A DNA stretch of 64,000 nucleotides from Pseudomonas lutea (lineage in GTDB: Bacteria > Pseudomonadota > Gammaproteobacteria > Pseudomonadales > Pseudomonadaceae). The notes below the pieces were generated by a model that saw only the letters and a program-made list of their open reading frames with translations, searched no databases and had not been told where the DNA came from. Positions 1-10,280 of the stretch are shown here, one piece after another; position 1 is the stretch's first letter, and each line of letters opens with the position of its first letter. The position numbers and the translations under genes are program-made. Location of the stretch: the NCBI RefSeq assembly GCF_000759445.1, contig NZ_JRMB01000002.1, positions 1,178,001 through 1,242,000 of the forward strand, read 5' to 3'.

Positions 1-2
1 CC

Positions 3-128
3 GAATTGATCGACCCACCGCCCTCGGCCTTGGCCGAACACCTCACGCCCCGCGCCAAAATCACCCAGCAATTGCGCTTCATCTTCATCGGCGCCAAGCG
101 CTGGCAGGGGTTGGGCAGCACTGAGTAA
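3..128 (+). CDS. C-terminal tail of an unidentified protein (truncated by window start)
   Basis: An open frame runs in from the window edge and ends at TAA 126-128, giving about 41 residues that end in ...FIGAKRWQGLGSTE. The other two forward frames look less protein-like. The residues do not resemble the end of UreC, so this is probably not the urease alpha subunit although ureE follows about 420 bp later. I do not recognise the family. The neighbouring upstream DNA would settle it. Confidence 0.5.
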   Translation, partial: ELIDPPPSALAEHLTPRAKITQQLRFIFIGAKRWQGLGSTE

Positions 129-148
129 TTCGCCGCCTGCGAAGGCCA

Positions 149-172
149 TTCGCGGGCAAGCGCGCTCCTACA
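149..172. repeat. Single REP half-site
   Basis: One unpaired REP-type arm of the family GCGGGCAAGCGCGCTCC ending in CTACA. The same arm occurs as a full inverted pair at 57460-57548. It lies just after the truncated first gene. Confidence 0.65.
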
Positions 173-258
173 AAGGATCGGGCTGCCGAACTCAGGCTTC
201 AGTCGCTGGTGACCGCGTTTCGAATACGACCCTTCCAGTCACCTCTAACCGCGCAAGC

Positions 259-346
259 TGTAGGAGCCGGCTTGCTGGCGAATGCGGTGGGTCATTCAGA
301 AATTGGCCGTTGCTGAAGCCGGTTCGCCAGCAAGCCGGCTCCTACA
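259..346. repeat. REPIN (paired inverted REP)
   Basis: Two 22-bp arms are exact reverse complements (259-280 and 325-346; core GGAGCCGGCTTGCTGG) around a 44-bp loop containing GCGGTGGGTCATT. The same element, with nearly the same loop, recurs at 4454-4541. The remainder of the gene-free stretch 129-546 shows nothing else I can name apart from the ureE ribosome-binding site. Confidence 0.85.
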
Positions 347-546
347 GGCCGCAGTTTGGCCTCATGACCACTTGCTGCCAACGCGCGCCAAGCCAGTGCA
401 CTGGCAACACCCCTCGCACCAGTTGCGTGCGCATTACTCGGGCGACGATTCGTCTCTGCACTGTATTCACGCAATTTCTGTTTGCTGCGCCTGTTGGCAA
501 GCCGCTTGCTCTGGTTGTTGCATCGCACATTGCTGGAAGCTTTCTA

Positions 547-1047
547 ATGCTGGTGATTCATCAACGGATCGACCCTCAAGCCGAATGGGCTGCAGAACTG
601 CATTTGAATTTCGAGGCGCGCAGTAAAAGCCGGCTGCGCTGTTTCAGTGCCGAGGGTGAGGACGTCGGGTTGTTTCTGGAGCGCGGTCAGCCTCCGCTCC
701 GTGACGGCGATTTTCTCCAGGCCCAGGACGGACGCGTCGTGCGCGTCTGCGCTCGGCCGGAGCAATTGATGCACGTGACCTGCACCAGCGCATTCGAGTT
801 GACCCGCGCGGCGTATCACCTGGGCAACCGCCATGTGGCGTTGCAGGTGGGCGATGGTTGGTTGCGCCTGCTCGACGACTACGTGCTCAAGGCCATGCTT
901 GATCAGTTGGGCGCTTCGACCGTATCGCTGGAAGCACCCTTTCAGCCTGAGCACGGCGCTTACGGTGGCGGTCACCACCACTCGCGCGCCGGCGAGGAAG
1001 ACTTCAATTACGCGCCGCGCATCCATCAGTTTGGCGTGCGCACGTGA
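547..1047 (+). CDS. ureE: Urease accessory protein UreE (nickel metallochaperone)
   Basis: A 166-residue protein, the usual UreE length in Pseudomonas. UreE binds Ni(II) as a dimer in the cytoplasm and hands it to the UreG-containing activation complex that builds the urease dinickel site. The frame is open from 310, but ATG 547 is chosen because GGAAG lies seven bases upstream and the protein then starts MLVIHQRID, a UreE-like beginning. The nickel-binding tail is modest: one GGGHHH cluster plus scattered His near the end, instead of the long His-rich tail of Klebsiella UreE. The TGA stop overlaps the ureF GTG start, which suggests coupled translation. Confidence 0.93.
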   Translation: MLVIHQRIDPQAEWAAELHLNFEARSKSRLRCFSAEGEDVGLFLERGQPPLRDGDFLQAQDGRVVRVCARPEQLMHVTCTSAFELTRAAYHLGNRHVALQVGDGWLRLLDDYVLKAMLDQLGASTVSLEAPFQPEHGAYGGGHHHSRAGEEDFNYAPRIHQFGVRT

Positions 1048-1718
1048 ACACGGCCTGGGCGCTGCTGCGCCTTGCGAGCCCGCAGTTACCGATTGGCGGC
1101 TACAGCTATTCCCAAGGTCTGGAGATGGCGGTGGAGCAAGCCGTCGTCAGTGACGCGGCCAGCGCCGCCCGATGGATTGGCGACCAATTACTGCTCAACC
1201 TCGCCCGCTTCGAGGCGCCGCTGTTGCTCGCGCACTGCACCGCCGCTGCGCAAGACGACTGGACGACGTTGCGCCAACTGAGCGAAACCCACCGCGCCAG
1301 CCGTGAAACCCGTGAATTGCACCTTGAAAGCCGCCAGATGGGCTACTCGTTGCAGCAACTGCTCAACGGCCTGTCCGAAATGGATCAGCCCGCCAGGGAC
1401 CTTCTGCTGCAGGTAGGCGAACCGCATCTGGCGCTGGGCTGGGCCCTGGCTGCACGCGCCTGGGGGATCAATCCACAGGATGCGCTTGCCGCATGGCTCT
1501 GGAGCTGGCTGGAAAACCAGTTGGCCGTGCTGATGAAAACTCTGCCGTTGGGTCAACAAGCTGCCCAGCGCCTGACCAGCGAATTGCTGCCACTGCTTCA
1601 GTCCGCCCAACTACACGCCACTGCCCTTGACCCGGAACACATCGGCAGCGCGCCGTTCGGGCTGGCGCTGGCGAGCATGAACCATGAGCGGCAGTACAGC
1701 CGCCTGTTTCGATCGTGA
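1044..1718 (+). CDS. ureF: Urease accessory protein UreF
   Basis: A 224-residue all-helical protein. UreF binds the UreD-apo-urease complex and recruits and gates UreG during GTP-dependent nickel insertion. The N-terminus LRLASPQLPIGGYSYSQGLE is the typical UreF opening (roughly residues 6-26). The start is GTG inside the ureE stop codon (GTGA, 4-bp overlap), the only start that keeps the conserved opening. It is followed after 58 bp by ureG. Urease structural genes and ureD are not in the window, so they must lie elsewhere or upstream. Confidence 0.93.
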   Translation: MNTAWALLRLASPQLPIGGYSYSQGLEMAVEQAVVSDAASAARWIGDQLLLNLARFEAPLLLAHCTAAAQDDWTTLRQLSETHRASRETRELHLESRQMGYSLQQLLNGLSEMDQPARDLLLQVGEPHLALGWALAARAWGINPQDALAAWLWSWLENQLAVLMKTLPLGQQAAQRLTSELLPLLQSAQLHATALDPEHIGSAPFGLALASMNHERQYSRLFRS

Positions 1719-1776
1719 TGCAGTGGCTATCGCTGCAGCACCACGAACCGCACCACACGCTTAACGGAGAGAAACA

Positions 1777-2391
1777 ATGAACAGCCAACCTTTGCGCGTC
1801 GGCATCGGCGGTCCGGTCGGTTCCGGCAAGACGGCACTGACGCTTGCGCTATGCCTGGCCCTGCGTGACCGCTACAACCTGGCGGTGGTCACCAACGACA
1901 TCTATACCCGCGAAGATGCGGACTTTCTGGTGCGCAACGAAGCCCTGGCGCCGGAGCGCATCATCGGCGTGGAAACCGGCGGCTGCCCGCACACCGCGAT
2001 CCGCGAGGATGCTTCGATCAACCTAGAAGCGGTCGACCAACTCAATCGCCGTTTTGAGGGGCTGGACCTGATCATCGTCGAATCGGGCGGGGACAATCTG
2101 TCCGCAACGTTCAGTCCGGAGCTGTCGGACCTCACCATTTATGTCATCGACGTATCGGCCGGCGACAAGCTGCCACGCAAAGGCGGCCCGGGCATTTGTA
2201 AATCCGACCTGCTGGTGATCAACAAGATCGACCTGGCGCCGTTGGTGGGGGCGTCGCTGGAGATGATGGACCGCGACACCAAGAAAATGCGCGGCGACAA
2301 GCCGTTTGTGTTCAGCAATCAGAAGACCGGCCATGGCCTTGAGCAGATCGTTGCGTTCATCGAGCGCCAGGGCCTGCTGACGGCTGCCTGA
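1777..2391 (+). CDS. ureG: Urease accessory GTPase UreG
   Basis: A 204-residue SIMIBI-class GTPase that couples GTP hydrolysis to nickel delivery. The P-loop [10 protein letters not shown] sits at about residues 11-20. The metal-binding CPH motif follows in [13 protein letters not shown], the switch region in [15 protein letters not shown], and the guanine-specificity motif in VINKIDLA. A good ribosome-binding site (GGAGAG) precedes ATG 1777. It is co-directional with ureE and ureF and part of the same operon. Confidence 0.96.
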   Translation: MNSQPLRVGIGGPVGSGKTALTLALCLALRDRYNLAVVTNDIYTREDADFLVRNEALAPERIIGVETGGCPHTAIREDASINLEAVDQLNRRFEGLDLIIVESGGDNLSATFSPELSDLTIYVIDVSAGDKLPRKGGPGICKSDLLVINKIDLAPLVGASLEMMDRDTKKMRGDKPFVFSNQKTGHGLEQIVAFIERQGLLTAA

Positions 2392-2440
2392 TTTCGGATA
2401 CCCAAGCGGCTAACCCCCAAGTGAAGCAAGGAATTCATTC

Positions 2441-3013
2441 ATGAACTGCAAAAAAATACTCAGCGCGCTGGCACTGCTGATCGTTCCGGCATTGGCTTTT
2501 GCTCACCCTGGCCATGATGAAAGCGGTCTGGTGGCGGGCATCAGCCATCCACTGGGCGGTGTCGATCACTTGCTGGCGATGATTGCCGTCGGTCTTTGGG
2601 CAGCCCAGCAGAAAGGCGCGGCGCGTTGGGCACTGCCTTGCACGTTTGTCGGCACCATGCTGATTGGCGGACTGCTCGGTTTTGAAGGCCTGGCGTTGCC
2701 CGCGCTGGAAAGCGGTATCGCAGCGTCGGTGTTTGCGCTGGGGCTGGCGGTCGCGCTGGCCGTGCGTCCGCCCTTGTTTGTGGCAGTGACGGCGACCGCG
2801 CTGTTTGCGATGTTCCATGGCGTCGCGCATGGCCTGGAGCTGCCTGAAATGTCCAGCCCTTGGGGTTACGCACTTGGTTTTGTCGGCGCGACGGCCGCAC
2901 TGCATGCGGCAGGTTATGCCGTGGTGCGCTTCCTGCCGGCAGCCGCCGCCCCCGTTGTGCGCGTCGCTGGCGCTCTGGCTGCAGCGACAGGCGTCTGGTT
3001 GTTCGCGGGCTGA
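2441..3013 (+). CDS. ureJ: HupE/UreJ family membrane protein, probable nickel permease
   Basis: A 190-residue protein with an N-terminal signal or first membrane segment (residues 4-20) followed by HPGHDES, the His-rich motif that opens mature HupE/UreJ proteins, and by HPLGGVDHLLAM. About six hydrophobic segments follow. HupE family members act as secondary Ni2+ transporters, and ureJ commonly closes urease accessory operons in Pseudomonas. AAGGA precedes ATG 2441 and the gap after ureG is 49 bp, so it is likely co-transcribed. Transport of nickel is inferred from family and position. Confidence 0.85.
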   Translation: MNCKKILSALALLIVPALAFAHPGHDESGLVAGISHPLGGVDHLLAMIAVGLWAAQQKGAARWALPCTFVGTMLIGGLLGFEGLALPALESGIAASVFALGLAVALAVRPPLFVAVTATALFAMFHGVAHGLELPEMSSPWGYALGFVGATAALHAAGYAVVRFLPAAAAPVVRVAGALAAATGVWLFAG

Positions 3014-3065
3014 ATGATGCTGCGATAAAACCACATCGCGGATATATGTCTTCCGACAGGACGAT

Positions 3066-3156
3066 TGTGGGAGCGAGCTTGCTCGCGAAGAGGTCCGAAC
3101 ATCCGCTAGTCTTCAGCGGTTGAAATGCCGTCTTCGCGAGCAAGCTCGCTCCTACA
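3066..3156. repeat. REPIN
   Basis: Inverted arms built on GGAGCGAGCTTGCTCGCGAA at 3066-3090 and its complement at about 3131-3156, differing only in TGTGGG versus TGTAGG at the outer end. It fills the space after ureJ, where it could also act as an end-of-transcript hairpin. The rest of 3014-3287 holds no gene. Confidence 0.82.
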
Positions 3157-3287
3157 GGGATCGCGTTTTTCGTTGAACGGCAGGCATTTCCGACCGGGTT
3201 CGGCGGGGATCGATCGATCCCCGCTGCGCTGCCCACCCCCCGCCTGCTACCATGTCGCGCAATTTGAGCCTGCCGTGACGCCATCCA

Positions 3288-4424
3288 ATGCCTGACGCTT
3301 CCCTCTCCACTGCCAAGTCCGAGCTGTACGCCATGTTCACCGAGGTGCAGCAGCACTTTATGCGGGTGGTCGTGCCGTTGTGGCAGGGGCCTGGGTGGAA
3401 CGCCGAGTTGGCGCTGCCCTACGAGGCAGTCGATGCGCAGCATCGTCCACTGCCACCGCAGCGCTACCGGGCCATGGCATGTGCGCGCCAGCTGTTTCTC
3501 TTCTCCAGCCTGATCGGCCATCCCGACGCACCTGACGCCGCCACCCGCGCTGCCGCACTGTTTCGGTCGCTGCAGCAGCATTTTCATGATGCCGAGCATG
3601 GCGGCTGGTTTTACAGCATTGATCCCCACGGCGCGCCACTGGACCGTCGCAAAGACCTCTACACCCACGCCTTCATCGTATTTGCGTGCGCGCATTACTG
3701 GGGCAACGTCCGGGAGCCGCTGGTGGAGTCGGTACTGAATGCCGCACTCAGCGTCGTTGCCGAACGCTTCGCCGACGGCGACGGGCTGTACGAATCCATG
3801 CTCGCCGAGAACTGGGCTTCGCTGCAGGCGGGGCCATTGCAAAACCCGTTGATGCATCTGGCTGAGGCCTTTCTCGGCACGCTCGCCGTGCGTGAGGATG
3901 CTGACACGCTGGCGGCGCTCGACGGCTTGGTTGAAGCCATGCAGCGGCGTTTTGTCGATGTCGAACACGGCGTCATGCTGGAGAAGCCGCTGGACGCTGT
4001 GGATAACTGGTCCGAGCCGGGTCACCAGTTCGAGTGGTTCTATTTGCTGGGTTCCAGCGAACATTTGCGCAGCACGCCGCTGTACCGTTCGCTGGAGACC
4101 GCCTTCGCCCACGCCGAGGCTCAGGGCGTCGATCAAACGACGGGCGCTGTAGCGGCGACGCTGGAAGTGGATGGTTCGGTCAAAGACGGCACCCAGCGGA
4201 TCTGGGCGCAGGCTGAGTACTTGCGTGCTTTGACCTTGAGGTCTGATAGCGAACTGCTGCTCGCGCGCCAGTTGAAAGCGTTGCAGGAGCAATTTCTGCA
4301 CCCCACTGGCTGGAACGAATGCCTCGATAGCCAAGGCCAGGTCAGCCGCAGCGACATGCCGTCCACGACGCCGTATCACCTGGCGACGTGCTACATGGGG
4401 TTGGCCGAGTATTTCAGCGGCTAA
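3288..4424 (+). CDS. AGE-family sugar epimerase/isomerase (N-acylglucosamine 2-epimerase fold)
   Basis: A 378-residue (alpha/alpha)6-barrel protein of the AGE family, which includes N-acylglucosamine 2-epimerase, mannose isomerase and sulfoquinovose-related isomerases acting on free sugars in the cytoplasm. Family blocks visible are NPLMHLAEAFL (about 185-195), EPGHQFEWFYLL (about 244-255), RIWAQAEYLRAL (about 305-316) and STTPYHLATCY near the C-terminus. The conserved His residues in these blocks are the expected acid/base catalysts. There is no signal peptide. It stands alone between two repeat clusters, so context gives no substrate. Mannose/fructose isomerase is a reasonable guess, but the sequence does not decide it. 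Confidence 0.82.
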   Translation: MPDASLSTAKSELYAMFTEVQQHFMRVVVPLWQGPGWNAELALPYEAVDAQHRPLPPQRYRAMACARQLFLFSSLIGHPDAPDAATRAAALFRSLQQHFHDAEHGGWFYSIDPHGAPLDRRKDLYTHAFIVFACAHYWGNVREPLVESVLNAALSVVAERFADGDGLYESMLAENWASLQAGPLQNPLMHLAEAFLGTLAVREDADTLAALDGLVEAMQRRFVDVEHGVMLEKPLDAVDNWSEPGHQFEWFYLLGSSEHLRSTPLYRSLETAFAHAEAQGVDQTTGAVAATLEVDGSVKDGTQRIWAQAEYLRALTLRSDSELLLARQLKALQEQFLHPTGWNECLDSQGQVSRSDMPSTTPYHLATCYMGLAEYFSG

Positions 4425-4453
4425 ACGGCTTCAAGCGCGGGACGGCCCTCGTC

Positions 4454-4541
4454 TGTAGGAGCCGGCTTGCTGGCGAAGGCGGTGGGTCATTGAAAATCTG
4501 GCCGCTGCTGAAGCCCGCTCGCCAGCAAGCCGGCTCCTACA
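4454..4541. repeat. REPIN, same family as 259-346
   Basis: The same 22-bp arms as the REPIN at 259-346 (core GGAGCCGGCTTGCTGG), at 4454-4475 and 4520-4541, with a closely similar loop that includes GCGGTGGGTCATT and TGCTGAAGCC. The two copies are in the same orientation, 4.2 kb apart. Confidence 0.85.
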
Positions 4542-4568
4542 GATCGGCGTCTTAGCATCGGTAATCGT

Positions 4569-4720
4569 TAAGATCGTTCCCACGCTCCGCGTGGGAACGC
4601 AGCCCGGGACGCTCCGCGTCCAGCCGGCAACCGCCGACCGGCAACCGCCAACCAGCAACTGGCAACTGGCAACGCAGAGCGTCGATCAGCGCATTCCCAC
4701 ATAGAGCGTGGGAACGATCA
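4569..4720. repeat. Palindromic GTTCCCACGC repeat pair
   Basis: A perfect short hairpin, GTTCCCACGC-tcc-GCGTGGGAAC, lies at 4576-4598. A related one, ATTCCCACatagaGCGTGGGAA, lies near 4693-4714. Between them is a low-complexity stretch rich in CGGCAACCGCC and CAACTGGCAA. This palindrome is widespread in Pseudomonas intergenic DNA. Together with the REPIN it fills the gene-free interval 4425-4753. Confidence 0.7.
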
Positions 4721-4753
4721 AGCAACGGTCAAGCGACGGTCAAGTGGAGCTGA

Positions 4754-5554
<801 letters not shown>

Positions 5555-5671
5555 TCAAGCCAAAACGGAAAGTCACGCACACTGTGATGCGTGTGGGAAA
5601 GTTCTGAAGAATGCCCGCGCAGACGGGGCAGTATCAAGCGTCATCACCCACATCGTCGTACAACTTCCCAG

Positions 5672-5684
5672 CTGTATAAAAAAC
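5672..5684 (+). repeat. CTGTATAAAAAAC direct repeat, copy 1
   Basis: A 13-mer that recurs exactly at 5985-5997. It is AT-rich and lies 55 bp before the first DnaA box of the gene-free region. Confidence 0.6.
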
Positions 5685-5738
5685 AACCAAGTTCTTCAAA
5701 GCCTTGTTCTGCTTGGCCTGCGGGTAGTTTTGCCCACC

Positions 5739-6224
5739 TTATCCACAGTCAGGCTCACAATCTCTGGGGGCAACTTAAATTCGTGAGGGTCCCGGCATAC
5801 GGGGGCTGTGGCGCATCATTGGGCGTTTTTTACTTGACCACGCAAGGGCTATCTGCTCTTGCGCGCTTGCGAAATCTGGGTGTCTGGACAGGAATGTGCG
5901 CCCGAAGCCAGAGATTGCGCTATCTACGGCACTCTTTCCAACGGTTGCACACAGAGTTATCCACAGGCCGCCGCTATGCAAAGCCTGTATAAAAAACCAG
6001 CTGCAAAAGCGTTGACAAGTGCCTCTGAAATACCGGCCGAAACTGCTGATCAATATTTGATCAAACCCTTGGAACGCCCGAAAACAAAGGCCTGCAGGCA
6101 CCTACCACCAACTTATTCACAGTCACCTCCACAGTAAAACTGAACAAGTCAAAAGCGTGACAAAACAGCGATTTGCAGCGGCTATATGTCGCGTTTTCAC
6201 GCAGGCTCAAAATTGTTTTCCACA
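5739..6224. other. Cluster of four DnaA-box-like 9-mers
   Basis: All four are in the same orientation on the + strand: TTATCCACA at 5739-5747 and 5957-5965 (exact consensus), TTATTCACA at 6113-6121 and TTTTCCACA at 6216-6224 (both fit TTWTNCACA). They lie in the gene-free interval 5525-6295 between the SDR promoter side and the end of livF. Two copies of CTGTATAAAAAAC (5672, 5985) and a perfect 17-bp palindrome, TGATCAATATTTGATCA (6047-6063), accompany them. There is no dnaA, dnaN or rpmH here, so this is not the standard origin. It could titrate DnaA, be an origin-like element or be a DnaA-responsive control region. Confidence 0.6.
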
Positions 6225-6240
6225 ATTCGGAACAGCCACA

Positions 6241-6272
6241 AAAAAGCCCCGGAAGTTATCCAACCGGGGCTT
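6241..6272 (-). terminator. Rho-independent terminator of the liv operon
   Basis: The stem AAGCCCCGG (6244-6252) pairs with CCGGGGCTT (6264-6272). On the minus strand the stem runs straight into a T-run. It sits 24 bp after the livF stop. Confidence 0.85.
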
Positions 6273-6295
6273 GTTATAACTGCAACGCTCGGTGC

Positions 6296-7012
6296 TCAGT
6301 GACCGCCGAGATAGGCGTTTCTGACCTCCTCATTACTGAGCAATTCCTTACCCGTCCCGGTCAGACGAATCTCCCCGTTGACCATCACATAAGCACGATC
6401 CGACAACCTCAAGGCGTGGTTCGCGTTCTGTTCGACCAAAAAGATGGTCATCCCGGTCTGCGCCAACTCGCGCAGCGTTGCGAAAATCTGTTTGACGATG
6501 ATCGGAGCCAGGCCAAGGCTCGGCTCGTCCAGCAACAGCAGCTTGGGACGGCTCATCAGCGCGCGCGCAATGGCGAGCATCTGCTGCTCGCCGCCGGACA
6601 TGGTCATCGCCCGCTGATTGCGCCGTTCCTTGAGCCGGGGAAACATTTCAAACATGCGCTGCATGTCTTCGCCGGCGTGTTTGTCACCGATGGGGATGGT
6701 GCCCATCATCAGATTTTCTTCCACCGACATGTCCGGGAACACGCGGCGTCCCTCGGGCGACTGGGCAATGCCGTTGGACGCAATGTAATGCGACGACTTG
6801 TGCGTGATGTCAGTGCCTTGGTAAATGATCTGCCCGCTCGCAGCGCGCGGCTGGCCGAAGATCGACATCAGCAGCGTCGATTTACCCGCCCCGTTGGAAC
6901 CGATCAGGCTGACCGTTTCGCCCTCATCAATGTGCATCGATACTTTCTTCAAGGCCTGAATCGGCCCGTAGTACACATCGATCTCTTTCAATTCGAGGAT
7001 CGGCTTGCTCAT
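6296..7012 (-). CDS. livF: Branched-chain amino acid ABC transporter ATP-binding protein LivF (BraG)
   Basis: A 238-residue ATPase. Walker A is GSNGAGKST (about 38-46), the signature is SGGEQQMLAIARALMSRP, Walker B is LLLLDEPSLGL and the switch His is in FLVEQNANHAL. With LivG it forms the ATPase pair that powers uptake of Leu, Ile and Val through LivH/LivM. Its ATG overlaps the livG stop by 4 bp, so the two subunits are probably made in equal amounts. It is the last gene of the operon and is followed by a strong terminator. Confidence 0.95.
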   Translation of the reverse strand: MSKPILELKEIDVYYGPIQALKKVSMHIDEGETVSLIGSNGAGKSTLLMSIFGQPRAASGQIIYQGTDITHKSSHYIASNGIAQSPEGRRVFPDMSVEENLMMGTIPIGDKHAGEDMQRMFEMFPRLKERRNQRAMTMSGGEQQMLAIARALMSRPKLLLLDEPSLGLAPIIVKQIFATLRELAQTGMTIFLVEQNANHALRLSDRAYVMVNGEIRLTGTGKELLSNEEVRNAYLGGH

Positions 7013-7884
7013 ACCAACTCCTCTTCATCAGCACCCAGATACGCCGCGATGACCTTCGGATCGTTGCGGATCTGCTCTGGTTTGCCCCTGGCAATCACAT
7101 TGCCGTGGTCGAGCACGACGATGTCATCGGAAATGCCCATCACCATGCCCATGTCGTGTTCGATCAGCACAATGGTCATGTCGTGGTCGTCACGCAGATG
7201 GCGAATCATGCCGCTGAGCGCCTCGGTTTCCTGAGGATTAAGCCCTGCGGCAGGTTCGTCCAGGCAGATGACCTGCGGTCGTGTGCACATGGCGCGGGCG
7301 ATTTCCAGGCGGCGCTGCTGGCCGTAGGAAAGCTCACCGGCAAGACGGTTGGCGCAATCCACCAGGTCCACCACTTCGAGCCAGTAGAACGCCGTGTTCA
7401 TAGCGTCTTCCTCGGCCTTGCGGTAGGCCTTGGTGTTGAGGATGCCCGCCAGCATGTTGCGATTGACCCACATGTGTTGTGCGACCAGCAGGTTCTCGAC
7501 GACAGACATTTCCTTGAACAGCCGAATGTTCTGGAACGTCCGCGCTAGCCCCGCCCGGTTAACCAAGTGCGTGCCACCGAACATCTTGTATAACAGCCGG
7601 CTGCCGAATCGCTTAGGCGAGGCGAAGTCGGTAGCCCGGAACTGCTCGCCGAGCAACTGGATGACGTTGGTTTTCTTCCCCCGCGCGTTCAGCTCGATGC
7701 GCCCGCCGGTGGCTTTATAGAAGCCGGTCAGGCAGTTGAACACGGTAGTCTTGCCGGCGCCGTTCGGGCCGATCAGGGCGAAGATCGAGTTGCGTCGCAC
7801 CTGCAGGCTCACGTCGCTGAGGGCCTTGATGCCGCCGAAATGCATCATCAGGTTTTCGACGGACAGAACGATTTCGTCGCTCAT
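7009..7884 (-). CDS. livG: Branched-chain amino acid ABC transporter ATP-binding protein LivG (BraF)
   Basis: A 291-residue ATPase with Walker A GPNGAGKTT (about 37-45), the LivG-type signature LSYGQQRRLEIARAM (LSYG rather than LSGG), Walker B VICLDEPAAGL and the switch His in VLIEHDMGMVM. The long insert between Walker A and the signature (about residues 60-130) is typical of LivG. Its ATG overlaps the livM stop by one base (TAATG). Confidence 0.95.
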   Translation of the reverse strand: MSDEIVLSVENLMMHFGGIKALSDVSLQVRRNSIFALIGPNGAGKTTVFNCLTGFYKATGGRIELNARGKKTNVIQLLGEQFRATDFASPKRFGSRLLYKMFGGTHLVNRAGLARTFQNIRLFKEMSVVENLLVAQHMWVNRNMLAGILNTKAYRKAEEDAMNTAFYWLEVVDLVDCANRLAGELSYGQQRRLEIARAMCTRPQVICLDEPAAGLNPQETEALSGMIRHLRDDHDMTIVLIEHDMGMVMGISDDIVVLDHGNVIARGKPEQIRNDPKVIAAYLGADEEELV

Positions 7885-9179
7885 TACGCGCCCTCCACTT
7901 TGGCCAGCACGCCTTTGCGTGGCTGCACGCCGGTGCGGCTGATACGGATCAAGCCACGCGGACGCCAGATCATCATCAGCACCATCAGGATGCCGAACAG
8001 CAGCACGCGGTATTCAGCGAAGCTGCGCAGCAATTCCGGCGCGACCGTCAGCACAAAGGCCGCGATGACCACACCGACCGTGGAGCCCATGCCGCCGAGA
8101 ACAACGATGGCGAGAATAAGCGCCGACTCGAAGAAGGTGAACGATGTCGGGTTGACGAAGCCTTGATAACTGGCGAAGAACACGCCGGCCAGCCCCGCCG
8201 TCGAGGCGCCGATGGTGAACGCCGAAAGCTTGACCAGCACATGGTTCAGGCCCATCGAGCGGCAGGCGATTTCGTCCTCACGCAGCGCTTCCCATGCACG
8301 GCCCACTGGCATGCGGGTCAGGCGGTGCTTGACGTACAGCACTGCCAGCACGACCAAAAACAGCACGGTGTAAATGAAGATGAATTTCAGATCCGGGTTG
8401 TATTCGAAGCCGAAGTACTCATGGATAGGGATACCGCCGTCTTTGGCGCGGCGTCCGAATTCCAGCCCGAAGAAGGTCGGCGCAGGCACAGGCACACCAT
8501 TCGGCCCACCGGTGAACGACAGCCAGTTGTTGAGCACCAGCCGGATAATCTCGCCGAAGCCAAGGGTCACGATCGCCAGATAGTCCCCATGCATGCGCAG
8601 GACCGGGAAGCCCAGAATGCAACCGGCCAGCGCCGCCGCGATCGCCGCCAATGGCAGCGCCGACCAGAACCCGAGGCCCAGATACTGGTAGCCGAGCGCC
8701 AGGCCGTATGCGCCAATCGCGTAAAAGGCCACGTAGCCCAGGTCCAGCAGCCCGGCCAAGCCGACTACGATGTTGAGCCCCAGGCCCAGCAGCACGTAGA
8801 TCAGGCCAAGGATCACCACCGTCAGCACATACTTGTCGGCAAAAACGGGGAAGATCACCGCGATCAGAATCATCAGCGGAATGATGAAGCGCAGGCGCGT
8901 TTTGTAACCCGGTGGCAGCACGTGCACACCAGAGCCCGAGCTCTCAAAGCTCTGCGCAATGGCAACCCCTTTTGGCGTCTGCAAAAACAGGCTCATGAAG
9001 AAGCGGCCGACGACGACCACACCAACCAACACCGCAACGCGGGTGGGCTGCAGATTAAAACCGTAGCCGTCCAGCACGATGCCGACGATCGGGCCGAATA
9101 CGATCAGCGCCAGCAGCCCGGCGATCACCGCGTCGATCAGGCTTTGTTTGATATCGATGGGTTTAGTAGGTGCAGACAT
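7884..9179 (-). CDS. livM: Branched-chain amino acid ABC transporter permease LivM (BraE)
   Basis: A 431-residue inner-membrane permease with about ten hydrophobic segments and the family block GLDLGYVAFYAIGAYG. The frame is open to 9560, but the true start is ATG 9179 (MSAPTKPIDIKQSL), which directly follows the livH stop. The longer version would be hydrophilic and overlap livH. The first 100 residues, with two membrane segments and a loop (LQTPKGVAIAQSFES), are the extended N-terminus seen in gamma-proteobacterial LivM. Confidence 0.94.
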   Translation of the reverse strand: MSAPTKPIDIKQSLIDAVIAGLLALIVFGPIVGIVLDGYGFNLQPTRVAVLVGVVVVGRFFMSLFLQTPKGVAIAQSFESSGSGVHVLPPGYKTRLRFIIPLMILIAVIFPVFADKYVLTVVILGLIYVLLGLGLNIVVGLAGLLDLGYVAFYAIGAYGLALGYQYLGLGFWSALPLAAIAAALAGCILGFPVLRMHGDYLAIVTLGFGEIIRLVLNNWLSFTGGPNGVPVPAPTFFGLEFGRRAKDGGIPIHEYFGFEYNPDLKFIFIYTVLFLVVLAVLYVKHRLTRMPVGRAWEALREDEIACRSMGLNHVLVKLSAFTIGASTAGLAGVFFASYQGFVNPTSFTFFESALILAIVVLGGMGSTVGVVIAAFVLTVAPELLRSFAEYRVLLFGILMVLMMIWRPRGLIRISRTGVQPRKGVLAKVEGA

Positions 9180-9181
9180 GG

Positions 9182-10099
<918 letters not shown>

Positions 10100-10192
10100 G
10101 CACGCTCACGAACTTGAAAGGCCAATCCGGCGCGCGGCAACCAGTCCCTCGTGAGGAGTGGGGAAGCGCCCGGGTGGCAACAGAAGAAATCC

Positions 10193-10214
10193 GGCGCTGC
10201 CGTCAGACAGCGCC
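10193..10214 (-). terminator. Stem-loop between braC and livH (partial terminator or processing site)
   Basis: GGCGCTG (10193-10199) pairs with CAGCGCC (10208-10214) in the 181-bp gap 10100-10280. There is no clean T-run after it on the minus strand, so partial read-through or 3'-end protection of the braC message is more likely than full termination. Confidence 0.5.
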
Positions 10215-10280
10215 GATTACCGGATCAGTCTGCTTCCCGGCTCACCCCCGGAAAACAGCCAATCCGACTAAGTGCGCAAC

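Noticed and set aside
547..1047. 310-546 as an N-terminal extension of ureE
   Set aside because: The extra 79 residues are translated REP and intergenic DNA, while ATG 547 has a good ribosome-binding site and gives the family length.
2541..4379. 612-residue open frame on the minus strand
   Set aside because: It runs antisense through ureJ and the AGE epimerase, both with clear family motifs. Its product is low-complexity and Arg/Gln-rich, as expected of a shadow frame in GC-rich DNA.
5775..6101. 108-residue minus-strand ORF in the DnaA-box region
   Set aside because: No ribosome-binding site, unusual Phe/Ser-rich composition, no recognisable family.
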